From: Bradyrhizobium tropiciagri
Lineage (GTDB): Bacteria > Pseudomonadota > Alphaproteobacteria > Rhizobiales > Xanthobacteraceae
Direction of reading: 5' to 3'
NCBI RefSeq assembly: GCF_018130545.1
Contig: NZ_JAFCKF010000010.1
Coordinates: forward strand, 234,322 to 298,321
Length of the DNA stretch: 64,000 nucleotides
The position numbers and the translations under genes are program-made. The first letter of the stretch is position 1; each line of letters starts with the position of its first letter. Positions 1 to 8,101 of the stretch are shown here, piece after piece. The notes below the pieces were generated by a model, which saw nothing but the letters and a program-made list of their open reading frames with translations, was not told the DNA's origin and did no database searches.

Positions 1-446
1 GCGGCGGCGCGGGTCCTTGCGGCGTAGTATAGCTCCCAGCGGCGTCCGAGCGTCTCCAGACGCCGGATCATCGACAGCAACGGCGTGATGCCGATGCCCC
101 CTGCGATCAGGACCGAACTCTCAGCCTGTTCGTGAAGCGCGAAATTGTTGCGCGGCCCGGAGATCGTCATGATGTCACCGACCCTGACGGTGTCATGAAC
201 GAAGCTGGAGCCACCCCGGCTCTCGGCATCCCTGTTGACCGCGATCACATACCGGTGCCGCTCGCGCGGATCATTGATCAGCGAATAGCTGCGGATCATG
301 CCGTTCGGCAGATGCAGGTTGATATGGCCGCCTGCCGTGAATGGCGTCAGCTCGCCGCCCGTCCTGGCAATCAGCTCGTAGGAATTGATCCGCTCGGCCT
401 CGTAGCCGATGCGCTTGACCAGCACGTCCTGCGTCACGTCAGCCAT
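1..446 (-). CDS. PDR/VanB-family oxidoreductase (reductase component), 3' part missing
   Basis: The N-terminal ~148 residues of a flavin-dependent ferredoxin reductase are visible; the gene continues past base 1. It starts at ATG 446 (MADVTQDVLVKRIG). An RSYSL flavin-binding motif and a GGIGITPLLSM nucleotide-binding motif match the phthalate dioxygenase reductase/VanB family. These proteins pass electrons from NAD(P)H through flavin and a C-terminal 2Fe-2S domain to a Rieske oxygenase. That C-terminal domain should lie outside the window. The gene starts 12 bp after the stop of the Rieske oxygenase, so the two form an oxygenase/reductase pair. The substrate is unknown. Confidence 0.88.
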   Translation of the reverse strand, partial: MADVTQDVLVKRIGYEAERINSYELIARTGGELTPFTAGGHINLHLPNGMIRSYSLINDPRERHRYVIAVNRDAESRGGSSFVHDTVRVGDIMTISGPRNNFALHEQAESSVLIAGGIGITPLLSMIRRLETLGRRWELYYAARTRAA

Positions 447-458
447 GGCGTGATGCGC

Positions 459-1778
459 TCACAGCTCGTACCCGAAATCGGCGCCGAGCTTCGCTCGCAT
501 GAATGGCGCGCCGACATCGACCCAGGAATCCTCCGGTGGCAGCCGCAGCGACACCGCGCGCACCATGAACACGTCGGGATCCGAGACTCCCTTAGGCTTG
601 ATCGCGTGATCGCGATAGGCGCCGAGCGCCTCCAGAATGAAGCGCCGCGTCATCGCGATGCCGGTGTCGCTCGAGCACAGTGTCTCCCTGGTGCGATCGA
701 AGATTGGCGAGACGCCGCTCTGGCAGGCACCGTCCTGCACCCAGAGCCCCGGCAAGCCGGAGAACCAGGTGGTCCTCTGCGCCTCGTAGTCGAATTGAAA
801 GCCGTTCTGCGGATTGTATTTGGTCCAGTAGCCGGCATACGGAACCGTCACCGGATGCTGCACCAGCGCGTGGCGGCTGGCGTGACCGCTCTCGCGGCCC
901 TTATGTCCTTCGGCGAACACCTGCCGTGTCTTCTCCAGCAACGGCTCCGACGGATGATAGGAGAACATGATGCAGAGCGTGTTCTCGTCATCGATTGGCA
1001 CCCAGGCGTGCCCACTCAGATCCGGGAACGGCGACAGCGGAGGCACCAGCGTATAGAATGGCAGCAGGAACTGGTTGACCCGCCAGTACAGCGTGTTGGC
1101 ATCGTAATTGCGCCGCGCGGCGATGCTCATGCCGAAGTCTTGCTTGATGCATTCGAAGGTCGGACGCAGATCGCGCTTCTGGATCCAGGCGCTGGTGGTG
1201 CCTTGAGCGTCGAGCCGACCGTGCAGCAGCGGCGCGTGCGCGGAGTCGATCTCGCCCTCGACCGCCTGCAACCAGTTGCACTCCTGGACCCGAACCGAGA
1301 TGTGCACCTGCTCGACCGGCACCAGATTCCATTCGAGGTTCGGCAGCGGCGGAAGTTCGGCCTGGTCGGGACCCATATAGGTCCAGATCATCCCGTTGCG
1401 CTCCTTGCAGGGATAGGCCTTGATCCGCACCCGCTCTTTCAGACGGCTGCGCACCGGCTCCGCCGGCATGTCGGTCACGGCGCCGGTGACATCGAATTTC
1501 CAGCCGTGATAGACGCAGCGCAGCCCGCAATCCTCGTTTCGCGCAAAGATCAGCGGCGCGCCGCGATGCGGGCAGGCCTGGTCGACCAATCCGATGCGCC
1601 CCTCGGAATCCCGAAAGGCGACCAGATCCTCGCCCAGCAGCCTAATGCGCTTCGGCTGCCCATCCTTGGCGAGATCCGCCGACGGGAGGAATGGAATCCA
1701 GTACAGCCGAAACAGGTCGCCGAGCGGCGTGCCCTTGCCGACCCTTACCAGGCGTTCATTGTCTTCGCGCGAGAGCAT
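459..1778 (-). CDS. Rieske 2Fe-2S aromatic ring-hydroxylating oxygenase, alpha subunit
   Basis: The 439-residue protein is of phthalate 4,5-dioxygenase/vanillate demethylase type. The Rieske ligands are C69-P-H71 and C88-x2-H91 (CPHRG and CVYHGW). A later E-I-D-S-A-H-x3-L-L-H segment (near residues 180-190) supplies the mononuclear iron ligands. It should hydroxylate or demethylate an aromatic or cyclic acid using electrons from the downstream VanB-like reductase. GGAGG lies 8 bases before ATG 1778. The HicB-like gene ends 13 bp upstream, so all three genes look co-transcribed. The exact substrate cannot be read from sequence. Confidence 0.9.
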   Translation of the reverse strand: MLSREDNERLVRVGKGTPLGDLFRLYWIPFLPSADLAKDGQPKRIRLLGEDLVAFRDSEGRIGLVDQACPHRGAPLIFARNEDCGLRCVYHGWKFDVTGAVTDMPAEPVRSRLKERVRIKAYPCKERNGMIWTYMGPDQAELPPLPNLEWNLVPVEQVHISVRVQECNWLQAVEGEIDSAHAPLLHGRLDAQGTTSAWIQKRDLRPTFECIKQDFGMSIAARRNYDANTLYWRVNQFLLPFYTLVPPLSPFPDLSGHAWVPIDDENTLCIMFSYHPSEPLLEKTRQVFAEGHKGRESGHASRHALVQHPVTVPYAGYWTKYNPQNGFQFDYEAQRTTWFSGLPGLWVQDGACQSGVSPIFDRTRETLCSSDTGIAMTRRFILEALGAYRDHAIKPKGVSDPDVFMVRAVSLRLPPEDSWVDVGAPFMRAKLGADFGYEL

Positions 1779-1791
1779 GGGTATGCCTCCT

Positions 1792-2118
1792 TCAATTGCG
1801 TGTCATCGGGGTCGCTACGCCGCCGAGAAGCGCGGCAACGCGGTCAGACAGTCCGAGATCCTGTGCGGTCCAAAGCGGATCGGATGCGGTAAGCGGCCTG
1901 CGCGGAATCGGAGGCTGCTTGCCCTCCTCCACCAAGCCGACAATCAGTTCGATGCGCCGCCGCTCGAGCTCCCGTAGAGCTTCCTCGACCACAGCGGCTT
2001 CCACCGTGCACCCCGGAAGCTCCGGATAGGCGAGACGAACCCGCCACTGCCCCGGCTCGGCTTCAACCGCCTCGGCTTCAAGCAAATAAGGAATCGACAG
2101 CAGCTCACGCAGGTCCAA
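1792..2118 (-). CDS. HicB-like small protein, orphan
   Basis: This 108-residue protein resembles the HicB/UPF0150 fold: a strand-rich segment with a YPELPGC core followed by a helix of the EEALRELERRRIELI type. I place the start at TTG 2118 because GGGAGG sits 7 bases upstream; the in-frame ATGs further upstream have no ribosome-binding site and would run through the promoter. HicB proteins usually neutralise a ~60-residue HicA toxin, but no HicA is adjacent. It is the first gene of the Rieske operon. It could be a solitary regulator or simply a HicB-like fold; the function is inferred only from family resemblance. Confidence 0.6.
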   Translation of the reverse strand: MDLRELLSIPYLLEAEAVEAEPGQWRVRLAYPELPGCTVEAAVVEEALRELERRRIELIVGLVEEGKQPPIPRRPLTASDPLWTAQDLGLSDRVAALLGGVATPMTRN

Positions 2119-2153
2119 GTTCGACCTCCCTGCACGATGTCTTTCGCATCGCA

Positions 2154-2170
2154 TATAATACGTATACGTA
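2154..2170. promoter_or_regulatory. TATAAT-like element overlapping a 12-bp palindrome, candidate MarR operator
   Basis: TACGTATACGTA (2159-2170) is a perfect palindrome in the spacer between the Rieske operon and the divergent marR-type gene. It abuts TATAAT (2154-2159). MarR proteins usually bind such palindromes over promoters. Assignment to this MarR is inference. Confidence 0.4.
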
Positions 2171-2323
2171 CTACATTGATTGATAGCTGGCAAGAGCCAA
2201 GCGCAATTGCATCGCCCCGCAAGCAAGCCTGGACGGCGGTTCGGCGCAGGGTTGAGGACGTCAGACCAAGCTGCTAACGGCTAAGGCGAATTCGCACAAT
2301 TGTAGCTGGGATCCAACGACGGC

Positions 2324-2818
2324 ATGGCAGTCGATAAGGCAACGAAGACTGGTTCAGCCGCAGATACCGCGCGCGACTGGCAACTCGAAGGCGGCGTCGG
2401 ATTTCTGTTGCGGCTGCTGGAGGCGCGCTACGACGGGCTCTATCAGAGCATGACGCGCCAGAGCGACATCACGCCGCGGCAGTTCGGCGTGCTGATGGCG
2501 CTCTACCAATTGGGTCCTCTCACCCCGTCCGTACTCGCAGACCGGATCAGCTGCGACCGCAATACGCTGAGCGAAATGCTGAAGCGGATGGTCGCACGCA
2601 GGCTGGTCTCGAAGAAAGACAATCCGGACGACCGCCGCTCGCTCCAGGTGCAGATCACCGCCAAGGGAGAGGAAGCGCTCCTGGCCGTGATCCCGGCAGC
2701 GGCCGAGCTGCAGAACATCATGCTGGCTCCCCTGCGGAAGGAAGACCGCGCACATTTCCTCAAATGCCTGCTGGCGATCGCGAAGGCTCCGCCGCCCGAC
2801 GCCCCGTCCGATACCTGA
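2324..2818 (+). CDS. MarR-family transcriptional regulator
   Basis: The 164-residue protein has the MarR winged-helix layout: an N-terminal dimerisation helix, then ITPRQFGVLMALYQLGPLTP, a recognition-helix region (SCDRNTLSEMLKRMVARRLV), the wing (DDRRSLQVQITAKGEEAL) and a C-terminal helix. MarR proteins typically repress neighbouring catabolic genes until an aromatic or acyl ligand binds. It is divergent from the Rieske operon and convergent with the CoA-transferase gene, so it most plausibly controls ring hydroxylation. No strong ribosome-binding site precedes ATG 2324, so the start is less certain than the family. Confidence 0.88.
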   Translation: MAVDKATKTGSAADTARDWQLEGGVGFLLRLLEARYDGLYQSMTRQSDITPRQFGVLMALYQLGPLTPSVLADRISCDRNTLSEMLKRMVARRLVSKKDNPDDRRSLQVQITAKGEEALLAVIPAAAELQNIMLAPLRKEDRAHFLKCLLAIAKAPPPDAPSDT

Positions 2819-2838
2819 GATTGCCGGCACCAGGCTGC

Positions 2839-4032
2839 CTAAGCCTGCGCTCTGCCAAACGTACCCGCAGCTGCGAGCGCCGCGATTGCATCCGGCGATA
2901 ATCCGAGGATCCGCGATAGCACGTCATCCCGCTGCGCGCCGATTCCGGGAACGTGACGTCCGATCGGCGTATCCGCCCCGGACATCTGCCACGGTGCATT
3001 GACGCCTGTGAATTCGCCGGCACCATCCGAGACCGCCCCGAACACGCCTCGCTGGCGCAAATGCGCATCGGCGAGCGCCGCGCCCGGCGTCCGGTATTCG
3101 GCGCAGGGAACGCCGGCGCGATCGAGCGCCTCGATGCATTCGGCGACGGTGTGACGCTCGGTCCATTTCTCGATCACCTGCATCATGGAAGTCCAGTTGG
3201 CGCCGCGCGCCGGAATGGTCGTGAAGCGCGGATCGTTCGCCAGCTCTTCCTGCCCCGTCACCTCGCACAGCGCCGCGAAATTGCGCGGCGTGACCGGCGC
3301 GATCAGGATATCGCCGTCGCGTGTACGGACCGGCCCATAGGTCGGGCGCGGCGCGCGGATCGGGAATTGCGCTTCCTGGAGTTCGTAGACCAAGAGGTTC
3401 AGCATGCAATCCATCAAGGCGACATCGACGCGCTGTCCTTTCCCGGTGCGTTCACGCTGGACCATCGCCGTCTGAATCGCGGAGTAGCCGAAGATGCCGC
3501 CGAGAATGTCGGCAACAAAGATCGCACCGGCGGCCGGACGCTCCCGGTCGCCGGCATAGCGCATCAGCGAGGTATCAAATCCACTCTCGGCATGCACGAT
3601 CATGGCGTAGGCCGCGCGCTCGGCCGCCGGCCCTGACTGGCCATAACCGGAGATCGAGCAATAGATCAGTCGCGGATTGATTTCGCGAAGCGTCTCGTAG
3701 CCAAGGCCAAGGCGGTCCATCACGCCGGGGCGGAAATTCTCGACCAGAATATCCGCTTCCGCGACCATGCGATGCACGAGCTTGATGGCATCGGCGTTCT
3801 TGAGGTCCAGCGCCAGGCTGCGCTTGCCGGCATTGAGCTGGCCGAAATAGGTGCTGTGGCCTTCGCGTAGCGGCGTCCGCAGCCGCATGTCGTCACCTTC
3901 CGGTGGCTCGATCTTGATAACCTCGGCCCCGACGTCGGCGAGCAGCCGCGCGCAATAAGGCCCCGCCACCATGATCGAGAAATCAAGCACGCGCACTCCG
4001 GCGAGCGGCGCCCTGTCGTCATCCTTCTGCAT
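2839..4032 (-). CDS. CaiB/BaiF family III CoA-transferase
   Basis: The 397-residue protein matches family III CoA-transferases: N-terminal VRVLDFSIMVAGPYCARLLADVGAEVIKIE, then NFRPGVMDRLGLGYE and SISGYGQSGP. Members move CoA between carboxylic acids or act on carnitine-type esters, which would activate the substrate here. In most members a Y-D-x3-Q-A-x-S-G segment carries the catalytic Asp. Here the matching stretch reads YAMIVHAESG, with Ala at residue 143. It is the last gene of the fadR-echA-ACAD-caiB run and starts 10 bp after the dehydrogenase stop. Confidence 0.9.
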   Translation of the reverse strand: MQKDDDRAPLAGVRVLDFSIMVAGPYCARLLADVGAEVIKIEPPEGDDMRLRTPLREGHSTYFGQLNAGKRSLALDLKNADAIKLVHRMVAEADILVENFRPGVMDRLGLGYETLREINPRLIYCSISGYGQSGPAAERAAYAMIVHAESGFDTSLMRYAGDRERPAAGAIFVADILGGIFGYSAIQTAMVQRERTGKGQRVDVALMDCMLNLLVYELQEAQFPIRAPRPTYGPVRTRDGDILIAPVTPRNFAALCEVTGQEELANDPRFTTIPARGANWTSMMQVIEKWTERHTVAECIEALDRAGVPCAEYRTPGAALADAHLRQRGVFGAVSDGAGEFTGVNAPWQMSGADTPIGRHVPGIGAQRDDVLSRILGLSPDAIAALAAAGTFGRAQA

Positions 4033-4042
4033 CCGATCGCTC

Positions 4043-6277
4043 CTATCTCGGCAGCCCGAGCGCGCGTTGCGCGATCAGGCTGCGCTGGATTTCGTTGGTC
4101 CCGATGCTGATCACCCACATCAGCGAATGCCGCAAATTCTGCTCGAAGCGGCCGTTGTCGATCGCGCCCGGCATCTGCTCGGAGAGCGCGGCGCGCATCC
4201 CGAGAATGTCGAGCGCAGCCTCGCCGAAGCGCTCCATCAGCTCTCCGGAGAACACCTTGCTGATCGCGCCATATTCCGGCGGCGTCACACCATCGGCTGC
4301 GAGTTCAGCACAGTGCATCATCAGGAGACGGCCGATTTCGATCTCGGATGCCAAGGTCGCAATCCGGTTGCGCACGATCGGATCGTCGGCCAGGGACCGA
4401 TCCCCTTGCTTTGCGATCACGTGCGCACGAAGCTGCTCGAAGGCGTGCGCGACCTTCAGGACGATCCCGCCACCGACCAGCCCGCGCTCGAAGGCGAGCG
4501 CGCTGGTCAGCACCTTCCAGCCGCCGTTGACCTCGCCGACCAGGTTCTCGGCCGGAATGCGGACATTGTCGTAGAAGATGTTGGCAAACGTGCCGTCATA
4601 CATGGTCACGGATGGACGCGTCGCAATGCCCGGCGCATCCATCGGCACGATGAACATGCTGATGCCGGCATGCGGCGGTCTCGCATTCTTGTCGGTCCGG
4701 GCGGCGAGGAACATGTATTTGCCCCACCAGGTGGTGGTCCAGATCTTCTGGCCGTTGATCACCCAGTGATCGCCGTCCCTGACCGCACTGGTGCGCAGCG
4801 CCGCGAGGTCCGACCCCGCCTGCGGCTCGCTGTAGCCCATGCCGTGCATGGCTTCGCCGCGCAGGATTTCCGGCAGGTATGTCCGCTGCTGCTCTGCCGT
4901 GCCGAACATCATCAGCGCGTTGGCCTGGATCGCCGCGCCGATCCGCGGTGCCTCACCCCGCTCCATCGTCTCCATGAAGGCGATCTGCTCCAGCGGGGAG
5001 CGCGCCTGGCCGCCGAATTGCTCCGGCCATCCGAGACCGATCCAGCCGGTCTCGCCGATATCGCGGGCAAAGGAGGCATCGAACTCGCGCTTGGCGAACG
5101 GCCGCTGGTCGAACGCCTGCTTCGCACCTCCAATCCAGTTCTCATCGAGCCAGAGCCGAACCTGCTCACGAAACGCATTTCCCGCGGGCCCGAGGTCATA
5201 TTGCGGCAGTCCGGCGCCGCCCGCATCCAGCAGCCGCGCCGCCAGTCGATGCTTGGCGTCCGAAGCGCCACCGAGCGCAGTTGTATCGAGGTGCACGCGC
5301 TTGAAATGGATCGGCGCCTCGTGCTCCTCGGCATAGCCGATCGCACCGAAGGTATGCTGGGTCTCCAGCGACACCTGCCGCAGCGCATGACCTGAGAACG
5401 CCGATGCACAATCGGCAAAGTACCGCCAGGCCTCGTCGCCGCGATCGTGGAGTCCAGCGACGTGATCCAGGATCAGCCTGACGCCCTCGAGCGCGATCAG
5501 GCAATTGGCCAGCTTATGCTGGATGGCCTGGAATTTGCCGATCGGTTGCCCGAACTGATGTCGTTCCTTGGAATAGTCGACAGCCAGCTCAAATGAGCGC
5601 CGCGCCGCGCCATAGGCGCGTGCCGTCGACGCGACTTTGCCCGCAAGACGGAGTTTATCCAGATCGACGCCGAAGGGAATGAGCGTGGCTCGCGCCGCGT
5701 TCAACCTGACCTCGTAGAGCCCCCACGCCCCCATCGCGCGGGTCGCGACGCATTCGACACCGGCCTCGCCAAGATCGATCAGCGCAAGGTGAGACTGATC
5801 CCGAGCGACCATGAGATGCGTTGCGCTTCCCGCGGCCTCGACGAAGCGAAGCACGCCCGTCGCTTTGAGCTCCGTAACCTCGATCGAGCCCGTTCCCGGA
5901 TCTGGATCCAGCGCACCGAAAGAGAAGGCGACGATCGCGTTCCCGGAATGCAGCCGCTCCAGAAAATCAATCGTCGCATCGACCGGGGATGCGGAGATGG
6001 CGAGATTGGCGAGCGCGGTGGACCACATCGGCGCCGGACATCCGGCGCGGCCGAGCTCCATCATAACGACGAGAATCTCGGCAAGCCCGCCCTCGCCGCG
6101 CTCCGCCCCGAGCGCGGCCACGCCCTGCTCGACCAACTTGCGCCAGATCGCGGATAGCTCGTCCGGCGAGGACGCCGCCGCGCCCCCCCGCGGACGCCAA
6201 TGCTCGTCGAGGAAGCCGCGCAACGAGTCGCGCAGCATCCCCGTGACATCGTCGCTCCCCACTTCGGTCGCCGCCAT
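4043..6277 (-). CDS. Double-length acyl-CoA dehydrogenase (two fused ACAD modules)
   Basis: This 744-residue polypeptide holds two acyl-CoA dehydrogenase modules. Residues ~1-370 form an incomplete N-terminal module (RHQFGQPIGKFQAIQHKLA). Residues ~375-744 form a complete module ([18 protein letters not shown] and a terminal GTNEIQR). The usual C-terminal catalytic Glu of Y-E-G-T is Ile here (SIGTNE). The helix-G motif LAFERG keeps a Glu, as in isovaleryl-CoA and long-chain dehydrogenases. ATG 6277 is chosen because it begins just after the enoyl-CoA hydratase stop; a longer reading would overlap that gene. Separate large and small ACAD subunits exist elsewhere, so this is probably a natural fusion. 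Confidence 0.88.
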   Translation of the reverse strand: MAATEVGSDDVTGMLRDSLRGFLDEHWRPRGGAAASSPDELSAIWRKLVEQGVAALGAERGEGGLAEILVVMMELGRAGCPAPMWSTALANLAISASPVDATIDFLERLHSGNAIVAFSFGALDPDPGTGSIEVTELKATGVLRFVEAAGSATHLMVARDQSHLALIDLGEAGVECVATRAMGAWGLYEVRLNAARATLIPFGVDLDKLRLAGKVASTARAYGAARRSFELAVDYSKERHQFGQPIGKFQAIQHKLANCLIALEGVRLILDHVAGLHDRGDEAWRYFADCASAFSGHALRQVSLETQHTFGAIGYAEEHEAPIHFKRVHLDTTALGGASDAKHRLAARLLDAGGAGLPQYDLGPAGNAFREQVRLWLDENWIGGAKQAFDQRPFAKREFDASFARDIGETGWIGLGWPEQFGGQARSPLEQIAFMETMERGEAPRIGAAIQANALMMFGTAEQQRTYLPEILRGEAMHGMGYSEPQAGSDLAALRTSAVRDGDHWVINGQKIWTTTWWGKYMFLAARTDKNARPPHAGISMFIVPMDAPGIATRPSVTMYDGTFANIFYDNVRIPAENLVGEVNGGWKVLTSALAFERGLVGGGIVLKVAHAFEQLRAHVIAKQGDRSLADDPIVRNRIATLASEIEIGRLLMMHCAELAADGVTPPEYGAISKVFSGELMERFGEAALDILGMRAALSEQMPGAIDNGRFEQNLRHSLMWVISIGTNEIQRSLIAQRALGLPR

Positions 6278-6285
6278 TGCTCGAC

Positions 6286-7095
6286 CTATGCCTTGCCGAA
6301 CCTGGGCTTGCGCTTCTCCTTGAACGACATGGTCGCTTCCTTGTGATCGGCGGTCTCGAACGTCACCTGCTCCAGCGCCATCGAGGCTTCCAGGAGCATG
6401 TTCACGCGTTCCTTGACGATCTGGTTGATCGACAGCTTGGTCCAACGAATCGCCCAGGTCGGGCCATTGGCGAGCTCGACCGCGATGGCGCGGGCCTTCG
6501 CCAGCACCTCAGCACGCGGCGCGACGTGATTGACCAGCCCGATCCGCTCCGCCTCATTGCCCTTCAGGAGCGTGCCGCGGATCAGGAATTCCTTGGCCTT
6601 GTTGATGCCGATCAGCAGCGGCCAGATCACGGTGCCGCCGTCGCCTGCGACCAGGCCGACGCGGGAGACGTGGGTGTCGCCGATCCGCGCATCCTCGGCC
6701 ATCACGGTGATGTCGCAGAGCAGCGCATGGGTTGCGGCAAGGCCGATGGCGTCGCCGTTGATCGCCGCGACGATCGGCTTGTCGAGCTCGAGCTGGCGGG
6801 TGACGCCGCGCCGGCTGATCATGGGGTCGTGCACCTCGCCCTCCTCCAGCACGTCGCCGCCCGGCCGCTCCGACATCGCCTTCACATCGCCGCCCACGCT
6901 GAAGAAATCGCCGGCGCCGGTCAGCACCACGGCGTTGACGGCGTGATCGTCGGCAAGGTCGTCCCAGATGGTGCGCAGTTCGCGGATCAGCTTTTGGTTG
7001 ATGGCATTCCGCGCCTGCGGACGGTTCAGGGTCACGGTCGCGACCTTGTCCGCAACCTCGACTGTCAGGCATTCATACTTGGCGTAATTGGACAC
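6286..7095 (-). CDS. Enoyl-CoA hydratase/isomerase family protein
   Basis: The 269-residue crotonase-fold protein starts at GTG 7095, preceded by GGAGG at the right spacing. It shows VATVTLNRPQARNAIN near the N-terminus, the oxyanion-hole region GAGDFFSVGGDVKAMS, and AGDGGTVIWPLLIG. It should hydrate an enoyl-CoA made by the neighbouring dehydrogenases, or isomerise or hydrolyse a related thioester. The gene lies 57 bp after the fadR-like gene and 8 bp before the fused dehydrogenase, so it is co-transcribed. Confidence 0.9.
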   Translation of the reverse strand: MSNYAKYECLTVEVADKVATVTLNRPQARNAINQKLIRELRTIWDDLADDHAVNAVVLTGAGDFFSVGGDVKAMSERPGGDVLEEGEVHDPMISRRGVTRQLELDKPIVAAINGDAIGLAATHALLCDITVMAEDARIGDTHVSRVGLVAGDGGTVIWPLLIGINKAKEFLIRGTLLKGNEAERIGLVNHVAPRAEVLAKARAIAVELANGPTWAIRWTKLSINQIVKERVNMLLEASMALEQVTFETADHKEATMSFKEKRKPRFGKA

Positions 7096-7152
7096 GTTTA
7101 CCTCCGTTGTTATTGCTGTTTCTATGTTGACTTGCTCGCCGGTCCGGCGCGC

Positions 7153-8019
7153 CTACCGGCGCATTCCGGGCTGCACGTCCGCCAATGCGACATGCAGCGA
7201 CATGGCGCCAGGATCCTGCTCCAGCATGCGCTGCACGGATTCCAGATGCGACCGCAGTAGCCGACCTGCCAGCTCCGCGTTCCGCGCGCTCAGCGCGGTG
7301 AGGAACTGCCGCCGCTTCTCCGCCAGCCGCGCCATCGCGACCCCGCTGGAGGCAACCTTGGCGTAGACGAAACGCATGTGGATCTCGGTGACCGAGTCCA
7401 CGATCATTGCAATCACCTTGTTGCCGGTCGATGCCGCCAGCAGCTTGTAGAACTCGCGCGAGCACTCGACCCGGTCGAGCAGCCGTCCCTCGCTGGTGGC
7501 AAGCACCGTCCGCTCGATATTGGCTTCCAGCGCATCGAGATCGGCGCGCCGCGCATTCGCGCACGCCAGCTGCACCACGAGGTCGAGCACGTGGACCCGC
7601 GCCTCGGACAATTCCCGAACCGAAATCGTCCCGAGGCTCAGCATGTCGCGCATGACCTCGTTCATGCGGCGGGTGTCGCCCTGCTGGATGAAGGCGCCGC
7701 CCTTGACGCCCTTCTGCAACCGCAGCACGCCGGCCATCTCCAGGCTACGCAGGGCTTCCCGCAACACATTGCGACTGACCCCGAGCTGTTGCGCGAGTTC
7801 GCGCTCGGCCGGCAGCTTGTCGCCGGGTTTCAGCACACCGAGCGCCAGCTGCTCACGAATGCGCTCGCAGATCTCCTCGAACGTCCGCCTGGTGTGGATC
7901 GGCTTGAATGTCGGCGCGGCTGCGGAGCCGGCCGCACGGAGATCGGTGGCCCGCTCCCGCCGGATCGGCGAGGCGGTACGGGAGCGCTGCGGCGCGCGAG
8001 GGCTTGACTTGGTGCTCAT
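7153..8019 (-). CDS. FadR/GntR-family transcriptional regulator
   Basis: The protein has a basic N-terminal extension, then a GntR winged helix (EEICERIREQLALGVLKPGD, LPAERELAQQLGVSRNVLRE) and a FadR-type all-helical ligand domain (FCD). I use ATG 8019 (MSTKSSPRAP, 288 residues) rather than an upstream ATG lying inside the operator-like palindrome. FadR-subfamily members sense acyl-CoAs or organic acids. It heads the echA-ACAD-caiB run and is divergent from the second acyl-CoA dehydrogenase, so it probably controls both directions. Confidence 0.9.
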   Translation of the reverse strand: MSTKSSPRAPQRSRTASPIRRERATDLRAAGSAAAPTFKPIHTRRTFEEICERIREQLALGVLKPGDKLPAERELAQQLGVSRNVLREALRSLEMAGVLRLQKGVKGGAFIQQGDTRRMNEVMRDMLSLGTISVRELSEARVHVLDLVVQLACANARRADLDALEANIERTVLATSEGRLLDRVECSREFYKLLAASTGNKVIAMIVDSVTEIHMRFVYAKVASSGVAMARLAEKRRQFLTALSARNAELAGRLLRSHLESVQRMLEQDPGAMSLHVALADVQPGMRR

Positions 8020-8033
8020 GCGGTGAATTATTA

Positions 8034-8048
8034 AATGGATCACCCATT
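8034..8048. promoter_or_regulatory. AATGG-N5-CCATT palindrome, candidate FadR/GntR operator
   Basis: AATGG (8034-8038) and CCATT (8044-8048) form a 5-bp inverted repeat with a 5-bp centre in the short divergent spacer between the GntR gene and the acyl-CoA dehydrogenase. Position and symmetry fit an autoregulatory GntR site. No binding data can be seen. Confidence 0.45.
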
Positions 8049-8101
8049 CAATGGAAGCCCCTTTTTAGGCTTCCGGCAAATAAAACAAACTGGGAGCCCG
8101 C

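Noticed and set aside
132-1892. Long open frame (586 codons) on the + strand opposite the Rieske oxygenase
   Set aside because: It mirrors the third-base GC pattern of the real gene, has Arg/His/Asp-rich composition and no family motif.
4043-6445. An 800-residue version of the fused dehydrogenase
   Set aside because: The extra N-terminus would overlap the enoyl-CoA hydratase gene by ~160 bp and has no ACAD similarity.
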